Of a DNA stretch of 32,618 bases, positions 13,839-21,869 are shown piece after piece. The position numbers and the translations under genes are program-made. Below the pieces are notes generated by a model. It was not told the origin of the DNA. It was given only the letters and a program-made list of their open reading frames with translations, and made no database searches. The number at the start of each line of letters is the position of its first letter. Positions within the stretch are counted from its first letter, which is position 1. The stretch comes from a gamma proteobacterium endosymbiont of Lamellibrachia anaximandri (GTDB lineage Bacteria > Pseudomonadota > Gammaproteobacteria > Chromatiales > Chromatiaceae), in assembly GCA_016756835.1 (NCBI GenBank), contig JAESPE010000041.1, positions 1 through 32,618 on the forward strand, written 5' to 3'.

Positions 13839-16556
13839 ATGCATCCGCAAGGTGTAGCTGCTTTTCCCCACTACTATGTGGGAATCAACTCTCTGACAGA
13901 ACTGGCCACTAAAGATGACCGGGTCTGCGTCCTCAATATCACTGGCGGCGAGAGCCGCACCGTAACCCCGGTGAGCCACGTCTATTCAGGTGGCAATATC
14001 GTCTGTGGCACCGCGCCCGGACGTTCCGGCTCCAAGATGAAGACCTCTACCGGTGATATTCCGGTCTATGACAATGTGGCCGAGGCAGTGGATGACGGCC
14101 AGGAATTCAACGTGGTAGTGGTCTACCTGCCGCCTTCCGGTGTGCGCGACGGCGTACTCGAAGCGGTGCGGGTCAACCCCAATCTGACGAAGATCGTCAT
14201 ACTCACCGAGAAGGTGCCGGTACGTGACGCCCGCATCATCCGCGCCATCGGTCAGATGCACGGCATCGATATCTTCGGCGGCAACTGCCTGGGTCTGGCT
14301 GACGCCCACAATCATGTTCGTATCGGCGGCGCCTTGGGTGGCAGCGCACCGGAGGAGTCCCTGCTCCCCGGATCTGTGGCCATCTACTCCAACTCCGGCA
14401 ACTTCACCACCACCATTGCGGTCTACCTGGCGACCGGTGGTTGGGGCACTACGGTCTCCTTCTCATCCGGTAAGGATGTCTATATCCACTACGCCGCACA
14501 GGAGTGGACCCACGCATTCCACAACGATGATCGTTCCAAGTCTGCGGTGATGTATATCGAGCCGGGTGGCTACTACGAGCATGATCTCGAATTCGACAAG
14601 CCGGTGGTTGCCTGTATCGTGGGCCGCTGGAAGGCGAAGCTGACCAAGGCATGCGGACATGCCGGCGCAATCGCCGGTACTGGTGATAACGCCAACGCCA
14701 AGGAAGAGTGGTTCATGGAGAAGTTTGGCGTGGACGCCATCTTCACCCCGGAAAATCCGGTCTGCTCCGAGAAGGGCGCCGTGGTGGTCAACATATCCCA
14801 TATCCCGGATGCCATGACCGCCGTGATGGCGAAACGTGGCGCCAAACCCGATTTCGACTCGGTGGGCGATCTCTCCCTCAAGTGCTGGTTCAGCAACAAT
14901 CAGGGTATTGACCTGCCGGACAATCTGAATCCGCCGGTCGTAGAGGCTATGGCCCCCTACGATGCGCAGATTAGTGGGTTGGGCGAGCAAGTAGGCACGG
15001 TCATGCCGCGCCAGACCATGAAGGATGCCTCAGGCGCCTCCATGATGGATCCAAAGACTCAGGTGACCAAGATCCACGGCACCAGCGTGCTGGACGCCTC
15101 CACTCACTCCTTCGAGGAGAATCTGGTACAGAGTCTGATTCGCGAGTACCCGGATGAGAATGGTGCGGCCCTGACCAACGTCGCCCTGAATACTTTCGTC
15201 AACCAGAGTGGCAAGGTCGGACTGGCCGCCGCTGATGCCTCTCGCGAGGCTGGCAACAGCCCCAATACCGCACTCTCTGCGGCAGTCGCCATGGTGGGGC
15301 CGAAGCTGGTAGAGCAGGCACGCACCGTCACCACGGCACTGGTCGAACTGTTCAAGAAGAGTGGTCTGGAGGATCCTGCAGACGTGGGATTCGATTTCAG
15401 CGCCCAACTGGAAGCCGCGGACGCCAGTCTGTTCCTCACCGACTACTCTGGTCGCTGCAACGTCGCCATGTTGGCGGCAATCGAGGCCCGCGGTGCCAAA
15501 TCGGTGTTCATCGACTTCCTCAAGGCCCTGGAACAGAAGGGTGGAGGCAAACTGAGCTGCAGTGTGCTGGTGGCTGCCATCACCACCCATCTGGCCTGGC
15601 AGGCACTGATGCGCAAGCGTCTCTCGGTTACCACAGTCAGTAACCTGCCCTGGCACTTCCGGGTATTCAGCACCCTGATCGGCTCTGCCGCCAGTGCAGA
15701 GAATCAGGAGAGGCACACCTTCTGTGGCGTGGCCAACAAGGAGCTCATGAGCAGTTGGAGCTTCACCGAGACCGCCCATCTGGCCCTGCTCGGTAATCGC
15801 CCGAATGAAGAGGCGCTCTACGCCTTCTCCGTCCTGCTCGGTCTGATCATCACCAACGGCCCGGGTACCATCTCCGCCCAGGGCGCCAAGGGTGCGGTCA
15901 GCGCCGATGGCCCCGAGGTTCCGGAACGGATTCAGGTCAACAAGGGCTATATCGGCTTCCTGACCCACACCGGTTACGCCCACGGCGGCAACGGTTTCGA
16001 GGCCATTTCCTTCCTGTTGGATCGCTTCCGCGATTCCAGCCTGAGTGGTCCTGGCGATGCAGGCCACGGTATGGATCTGGCCGCCATGGCCACCGATTAC
16101 GCCAAAGAGTACAAGGCGTACAAGACCAAGGCCAAGGCGGAAGGCAATCTATCCTACGCCAAGATTCCCTGCGTGAACCACCCGGTATTCAAGGGCGAAG
16201 CTGTCAACTACGATCCCCGCGAGGTGTTCGTCAACGAGCTGTTCACGAAGCGAGGCAGCTATAACATTTTCCATGAGTTCTACCATGAACTGGTCAACGC
16301 CCTGTTCAAGACCGGCGTCAGCCGCAATGTCTACTGCGTCAACGTGGATGCCGTGATCGCGGTGATCCTGCTGAAGATGCTGTGGAAGCCTTACGCGAAT
16401 GGGGAGATCAGCGATTCGACCATGGAATCAGCCGCCTTCACCACTTTCCTGTTTGGTCGTATGATCGGTTCTGCTGCAGAGATTGATGACCATACCAATC
16501 GCGGGCGGAATATGGACACACGGACACCGGCATCCCGCTGCTCCTACGTATCGTAG
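13839..16556 (+). CDS. aclA: ATP citrate lyase, large subunit (SucD-like plus citrate synthase-like), type II
   Basis: This 905-aa fusion begins with a CoA-binding/SucD-like module: NITGGESRTVTPV, IFGGNCLGLADAHNH and the phosphohistidine motif KACGHAGAIAGTGDN, with His near residue 274. It continues into a citrate-synthase-like module with NGPGTISAQGAKGAVS, THTGYAHGGNGFEAI and NVYCVNVDAVIAV, whose His and Asp resemble catalytic positions of citrate synthase. Chlorobium-type AclA is about 608 residues, so this subunit is roughly 300 longer, as expected for the type II enzyme of gammaproteobacterial and magnetotactic autotrophs. Downstream of aclB by 94 bases, it probably shares its transcript. 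Confidence 0.9.
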   Translation: MHPQGVAAFPHYYVGINSLTELATKDDRVCVLNITGGESRTVTPVSHVYSGGNIVCGTAPGRSGSKMKTSTGDIPVYDNVAEAVDDGQEFNVVVVYLPPSGVRDGVLEAVRVNPNLTKIVILTEKVPVRDARIIRAIGQMHGIDIFGGNCLGLADAHNHVRIGGALGGSAPEESLLPGSVAIYSNSGNFTTTIAVYLATGGWGTTVSFSSGKDVYIHYAAQEWTHAFHNDDRSKSAVMYIEPGGYYEHDLEFDKPVVACIVGRWKAKLTKACGHAGAIAGTGDNANAKEEWFMEKFGVDAIFTPENPVCSEKGAVVVNISHIPDAMTAVMAKRGAKPDFDSVGDLSLKCWFSNNQGIDLPDNLNPPVVEAMAPYDAQISGLGEQVGTVMPRQTMKDASGASMMDPKTQVTKIHGTSVLDASTHSFEENLVQSLIREYPDENGAALTNVALNTFVNQSGKVGLAAADASREAGNSPNTALSAAVAMVGPKLVEQARTVTTALVELFKKSGLEDPADVGFDFSAQLEAADASLFLTDYSGRCNVAMLAAIEARGAKSVFIDFLKALEQKGGGKLSCSVLVAAITTHLAWQALMRKRLSVTTVSNLPWHFRVFSTLIGSAASAENQERHTFCGVANKELMSSWSFTETAHLALLGNRPNEEALYAFSVLLGLIITNGPGTISAQGAKGAVSADGPEVPERIQVNKGYIGFLTHTGYAHGGNGFEAISFLLDRFRDSSLSGPGDAGHGMDLAAMATDYAKEYKAYKTKAKAEGNLSYAKIPCVNHPVFKGEAVNYDPREVFVNELFTKRGSYNIFHEFYHELVNALFKTGVSRNVYCVNVDAVIAVILLKMLWKPYANGEISDSTMESAAFTTFLFGRMIGSAAEIDDHTNRGRNMDTRTPASRCSYVS

Positions 16557-16580
16557 CTGGGAATTTGACGAAACAGTTCA

Positions 16581-16614
16581 ACCTGAATCCTGTAAGCAGT
16601 TGCAGGATTCAGGT
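16581..16614 (+). terminator. Perfect hairpin between aclA and icd
   Basis: A perfect 12-bp inverted repeat (ACCTGAATCCTG and CAGGATTCAGGT) encloses a 10-base loop, 25 bases after the aclA stop. The bases after the stem (GCATATTTACTG) are only weakly T-rich. It may therefore be a partial terminator, an attenuator, or an mRNA-stabilising or processing hairpin that sets different aclBA and icd levels. Confidence 0.5.
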
Positions 16615-16627
16615 GCATATTTACTGA

Positions 16628-18868
<2,241 letters not shown>

Positions 18869-18877
18869 GTGAACCAT

Positions 18878-18909
18878 AGTGGGAGAGCGGAGACGCGCTC
18901 CCACTTTTT
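18878..18909 (+). terminator. Strong rho-independent terminator after icd
   Basis: The stem AGTGGGAG / CTCCCACT (18878-18885 and 18898-18905) has an additional GCG/CGC inner pairing and runs into five T residues (18905-18909). It starts 10 bases after the icd stop and should end the acl-icd transcript. Confidence 0.85.
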
Positions 18910-18957
18910 ACCTGTTTGGTGTTGTGGTCGGGTGCAATGATCCTTTGGAGATAGCTT

Positions 18958-19494
18958 ATGGTCGATATCGATATTCAAATGGTTGAGTTAATCAAAGAGT
19001 CCATCAAGCTGGAGATAAGCGGCAAAGGTTTCTATGAACGTGCTGCTGTTGTAACCGAAGACGAACTTGGAAAAGCCATGTTCAAACGGCTTGCCGTAGA
19101 AGAGGATGGCCACCTCGCAGTTTTGGAGGGGATATTCACCTCCATCACTGGCGGCGAAGATTGGCGGGAAATTGCCGACCGCGAGATGCAGAAGCAAGGA
19201 CCGGCACCGATTGTCGACCAGCTGGAAGCGGCCATAGCCAAGCGGGGAAAGGATGGCAAACACGCCAACGGCGCCGAAGCACTCAAGATAGCGATGGAGA
19301 TGGAAAGAAAGGCGATCCGTTTTTTCGAAGATCTGCTCAAAAAGGCGGCCAATCCCAAGGTGCGTGAGTTGGCGGAATCCCTCGCTGATGAGGAGAGGTT
19401 TCATTATGATCTACTCCAGACACAGCACGACAGCGTATTGAATATGGGTTACTGGATCGATTCCACCGATATTAGAATGGATAGCAAATTTTGA
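18958..19494 (+). CDS. Rubrerythrin-like ferritin-fold diiron protein (first copy)
   Basis: This 178-aa, mostly helical protein has the two-fold diiron pattern of rubrerythrin. A Glu in helix one (LEISGKGFYERAA) is followed by EEDGH (E-x-x-H), and a Glu in helix three (EMERKAIRFFEDL) by DEERFH (E-x-x-H). The C-terminal rubredoxin domain of classical rubrerythrin is absent. Such proteins reduce hydrogen peroxide or sense oxygen. In this island it may protect oxygen-labile Kor, Hdr and aconitase clusters, which is inference. GGAG lies 7 bases before the ATG. It is monocistronic by position: a terminator lies upstream and a MITE just downstream. Confidence 0.8.
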   Translation: MVDIDIQMVELIKESIKLEISGKGFYERAAVVTEDELGKAMFKRLAVEEDGHLAVLEGIFTSITGGEDWREIADREMQKQGPAPIVDQLEAAIAKRGKDGKHANGAEALKIAMEMERKAIRFFEDLLKKAANPKVRELAESLADEERFHYDLLQTQHDSVLNMGYWIDSTDIRMDSKF

Positions 19495-19499
19495 CCTAG

Positions 19500-19659
19500 G
19501 AGGCTGTCGGGTTTATCCGTTTGATGCGAAAATCACTGGGGGCGAATCAAATCAGTTTATCGAACGAGGCGAATAGTGGACCTATTTAACGAGTTCGATA
19601 AGCTGAGTTGATCGTCATCCAGGGATTTGCAGCCAAACAGTGTTAAACCCGACAGCCTC
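19500..19659. mobile_element. 160-bp MITE with 16-bp terminal inverted repeats and CTAG target duplication
   Basis: The ends are perfect inverted repeats, GAGGCTGTCGGGTTTA at 19500-19515 and its complement at 19644-19659, each flanked by CTAG (19496-19499 and 19660-19663), which looks like a target-site duplication. Inside, 19546-19565 and 19593-19612 form a second inverted pair matching at 18 of 20 positions, so the element can fold into one long hairpin. No coding frame is present. A YTAR-type duplication and GAGG-like ends are features of IS5-family elements, so the mobilising transposase is probably of that family. The duplication abuts the stop of the first rubrerythrin gene, so insertion spared both neighbouring genes. 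Confidence 0.75.
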
Positions 19660-19784
19660 CTAGATACCCGTCAACTGTAACCGTTGAGTTCTCCCCCTCC
19701 GCCCCGTTATTCCTCTGAATAAAGAGCTGAAGGGGTTTTGGTAGAGACTGGAACTAAACGACTACATAATGAGAGACAGAGATC

Positions 19785-20273
19785 ATGAGCTTCGAATTTA
19801 ATGCCGATGAAGTCTTCGAGATGGCCGAGCAAATCGAGAGAAACGGGGCGGAGTTTTACCGTGAGGCTGCCGGGACCGTTATCGGCGACCCTGCAGGCAG
19901 AGACTTTCTCATCGAGCTTGCCCGGATGGAAGAGGAGCATGAGGATGTTTTTTCGGACATACGGAAATCCCTGACGGATGAACAGCGAAAGTCGACCGTT
20001 GCTGATCTCAATAACGAGGCCATCGGCTACCTGCGCTCGCTTGCGGATACCCGGGTTTTTTTCCAGAAAGAGATAGATACATCCTCAATGGAAGAGATCC
20101 TGAAGGCAGCGATAATGACCGAGAAGGATTCGATCGCATTCTACCTGGGAATGAAAGAAATGGTCCCGGAGAGAGGCGGCAAGGACAAAATCGATCAGAT
20201 CATCCAAGAGGAAATGAGCCATATCCGCCTCCTGAGCCAAGAACTCATTACACGCAAAAGTGGGCAGAGATAA
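19785..20273 (+). CDS. Rubrerythrin-like ferritin-fold diiron protein (second copy)
   Basis: This 162-aa protein has the same plan as the gene upstream: Glu in helix one (EQIERNGAEFYREAA), EEEH in helix two, Glu in helix three (MTEKDSIAFYLGM) and EMSH in helix four, giving two E-x-x-H half-sites. It too lacks a rubredoxin domain. Sequence identity with the first copy is visibly low outside the ligand positions, so this is an old paralogue or separate acquisition rather than a recent duplication. Its TAA stop is also the first three bases of a tandem hairpin repeat. Confidence 0.8.
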   Translation: MSFEFNADEVFEMAEQIERNGAEFYREAAGTVIGDPAGRDFLIELARMEEEHEDVFSDIRKSLTDEQRKSTVADLNNEAIGYLRSLADTRVFFQKEIDTSSMEEILKAAIMTEKDSIAFYLGMKEMVPERGGKDKIDQIIQEEMSHIRLLSQELITRKSGQR

Positions 20274-20381
20274 AGCTGAGTTGAGCAGCTTGTCTGCTCA
20301 AACGAAACTTATACCCGGAAGGTGTAAAGCTGAGTTGGGCGGTACGTCCGCTCAAACGAAACTCATGCCCTGTGGGTATAA
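20271..20381. repeat. Two tandem copies of a 54-bp hairpin repeat
   Basis: Copy one starts at 20271 and copy two at 20325, both with TAAAGCTGAGTTG. Each folds into a hairpin: TTGAGCAG / CTGCTCAA in the first and TTGGGCGG / CCGCTCAA in the second. Most changes between the copies keep the stem paired (A-T to G-C, one G-U), as in REP-type elements under structural constraint. A wider pair, TTATACCC and GGGTATAA, links the copies. No T-run follows, so these are REP-like hairpins more than terminators. Confidence 0.65.
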
Positions 20382-20543
20382 TTGATCTGGAAGGCCACAT
20401 GCGGCTTGGATGCGAAGGACAGAAAGCTAAAGCATTCGAAGAAAAACAAAAAGGTGCCGGAGGCATTGAATAGACGCCTAAATAAGGCGGCTAAAGCGTA
20501 TGAAATAGCCACAAGCAAGCTACACGGCGCCTGGTCTGCCTGA
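20382..20543 (+). CDS. Possible small basic protein (53 aa)
   Basis: A TTG-started frame runs from 20382 (internal TTG at 20406) to TGA at 20541-20543. The product is strongly basic and helical (DAKDRKLKHSKKNKK, then KVPEALNRRLNKAAKAYEIA). No ATG start or clear ribosome-binding site is seen, and I know no family for it. It may be a remnant or chance frame in the stretch between the repeats and the convergent minus-strand gene. Confidence 0.2.
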   Translation: MIWKATCGLDAKDRKLKHSKKNKKVPEALNRRLNKAAKAYEIATSKLHGAWSA

Positions 20544-20583
20544 ATCCCTTGAAGGATGTCTGCCAACCCGGGTTCCTGGAGAA

Positions 20584-20626
20584 AAAGGCGCCGCCCTACC
20601 GATTGTAAAGATGGAACAGCGCCTTT
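20584..20626. terminator. Possible hairpin between convergent transcripts
   Basis: AAAGGCGC (20584-20591) pairs with GCGCCTTT (20619-20626) across a 27-base loop, 23 bases beyond the end of the minus-strand cyclic-nucleotide-binding gene. A/T tracts flank both sides, so it could work in either direction, but the loop is long. Confidence 0.3.
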
Positions 20627-20648
20627 AATGCGGCCCTTATTTTAATGC

Positions 20649-21200
20649 TCAGTAGCGCCCATGCTGGTGGTTGATATAATTACTCATTTCCACGTACTGC
20701 ATGTTCATGCGCTTCGTGATCTCGTGTACCTCAAGGGCAATGGCGCGCATCAGTTTGTAAACTATTTGCGGGTGCTTATCCAACAGGCTTTCAAGGTGTT
20801 TTCTCTTGATTTGGAGGACATCCGTGGTGTCGTCCGCCTGGAGTGTGGCGCTGTGTTCCGAGCCGTCCAGAAACCCCATTTCGCCAGCCATCTCCCCCTC
20901 TCGGATGCACGCCAAGGTGATATGCTCCCCACCCCCAGTTCCCCTATTTACCTGCAGGCGCCCCTTGATTAATATGTAAAGGGAATCGTCTTTTTTTCCC
21001 TGTTTAATCAGGATTTGGCCTTTTTTCAGGGTAACAACGGTAGCAATTCCCGCCAGATGGCCACATTCCCCTTCATCCAGCTCGCTTACAAAGGGTAGCT
21101 TGCAAACCGCATCCATATACTTTTCTGTGTTTCTTATTCTTTTTTTCGTTCCCTTTTTTGTTTCAGCTTGAGTTTCTTTCGGACTGCTTTTTTCTGCCAT
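20649..21200 (-). CDS. Stand-alone cyclic-nucleotide-binding (CRP-like sensor) domain protein
   Basis: The 183-aa product has a Lys-rich N-terminal tail of about 30 residues and then one cNMP-binding beta-roll (KKGQILIKQGKKDDSLYIL, then GRLQVNRG). The phosphate-binding cassette reads GEMGFLDGSEHSATLQA. The Glu is kept, but the Arg that contacts the cyclic phosphate in CAP is His here, so cAMP may not be the ligand. A C-terminal helix (YKLMRAIALEVHEITKRMN) follows and there is no helix-turn-helix. It is probably a signalling or protein-interaction module rather than a DNA-binding regulator. GAGGG lies about 8 bases before the ATG. It is the only intact gene on the minus strand. Confidence 0.8.
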   Translation of the reverse strand: MAEKSSPKETQAETKKGTKKRIRNTEKYMDAVCKLPFVSELDEGECGHLAGIATVVTLKKGQILIKQGKKDDSLYILIKGRLQVNRGTGGGEHITLACIREGEMAGEMGFLDGSEHSATLQADDTTDVLQIKRKHLESLLDKHPQIVYKLMRAIALEVHEITKRMNMQYVEMSNYINHQHGRY

Positions 21201-21230
21201 GATTTGACCCTCGTTGGCCCAGCATTAAAT

Positions 21231-21252
21231 TAGGTATTGATTAAGATACCTA
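21231..21252. promoter_or_regulatory. Operator-like inverted repeat upstream of the cNMP-binding gene
   Basis: TAGGTAT (21231-21237) and its exact complement ATACCTA (21246-21252) flank an AT-rich 8-base centre, 30-50 bases upstream of the minus-strand start. Size and place fit a dimeric regulator site, but the regulator is unknown. Confidence 0.3.
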
Positions 21253-21308
21253 TCTATCCCAATAGCGGACTGGTGGCCGTCACCATCACGGCCACCCGCT
21301 GTCTCGCA

Positions 21309-21539
21309 CTAGGGTCCTTGCCGCGGGTGTTTTTCCCCTTCCACCCCCCAGCTGTGGGGTTCGGTCAGGCTGGTGGAGATGAACACCACATCGAATCCCT
21401 CCATCAGTTCCGAAATCCCACATGAGTATCATAGTGGATGTTTGTTACAAATATAGAGGACATAGTCGATGTCCTTGTCGAGTTACTCGTAGGGCAGGCG
21501 GTAACTCGGCACGCCGTAGCGCAGTAAGTCATGCCAATA
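21309..21539 (-). pseudogene. Remnant of a GltD-like NAD(P)H/FAD oxidoreductase gene
   Basis: Reading the minus strand gives LRYGVPSYRLPYE, then a TAA stop, then LDKDIDYVL. After a degraded stretch with another stop comes FDVVFISTSLTEPHSWGVE and a final TAG. The first part matches the LRYGIPxYRLPxxVLDxDI signature of GltD-like and DsrL/SudA-like flavoproteins. The later DxVFIxxG-EP region is also typical of them. At least two in-frame stops and missing intervening sequence show that it is dead. The assignment is from motif memory and the match is short. Confidence 0.5.
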
Positions 21540-21578
21540 TTCCTTTTTTTTGTTACGGTATTGTTACTGCAATGCCAG

Positions 21579-21584
21579 TATAAT
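21579..21584 (+). promoter_or_regulatory. Candidate -10 box for the acn-pntAB operon
   Basis: A perfect TATAAT hexamer lies in an AT-rich stretch about 285 bases before the acn start. The upstream TTGTTA hexamers (21550-21555 and 21561-21566) are at poor spacing (23 and 12 bases), so this is a weak prediction. No gene is visible from 21540 to 21869, which leaves a long 5' untranslated region if the box is used. Confidence 0.3.
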
Positions 21585-21850
21585 TGCCAAATTTCTGGTG
21601 TGGGTATCAGTCGTGAGGCATGGATGGCCCCTTCTCGGGCGTGCTCATGTCAATTTTTCACCCCTGTCAGCCTTGTCCAGTGCATTCGTGCATCGCTGCC
21701 GGGATTTTTTTGCAAGGGAAGGTTTGCGTGCCACGTTCGGTTTCTTTATGGTATTTCTACGCAAACAGTAAGGGTGATACCTGAACAGGCTGGCTTTGGC
21801 CGCATTGATGGTGGAACCTGTCCAGACCACAGACGGTAATAAATTAACGA

Positions 21851-21866
21851 GTTCCTAAGGAGGAAC
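21851..21866 (+). promoter_or_regulatory. Strong acn ribosome-binding site inside a short hairpin
   Basis: TAAGGAGGA (21856-21864) is a near-consensus Shine-Dalgarno sequence 5 bases before the acn ATG. It sits in GTTCC-TAAGGA-GGAAC, whose five-base arms can pair and partly cover it. The hairpin is short, so any effect on translation is uncertain; the sequence mainly fixes the start at 21870. Confidence 0.5.
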
Positions 21867-21869
21867 CAA

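Noticed and set aside
15030..16067. 345-codon open frame on the minus strand opposite aclA
   Set aside because: It is a shadow of aclA codons; no start signal or domain pattern supports it.
20271..20381. CRISPR array
   Set aside because: There are only two copies, they are directly adjacent with no unique spacers, and no cas gene is nearby. They are hairpin repeats.
20248..20466. 72-codon minus-strand gene with internal peptide repeat
   Set aside because: The peptide repeat simply reflects the tandem DNA hairpin repeat, and the frame overlaps the end of the second rubrerythrin gene.
21531..21839. Plus-strand gene of 102 codons before acn
   Set aside because: The Cys- and Phe-rich composition, lack of a ribosome-binding site and lack of any family make it unlikely to be a gene. 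The region is better read as the acn leader.
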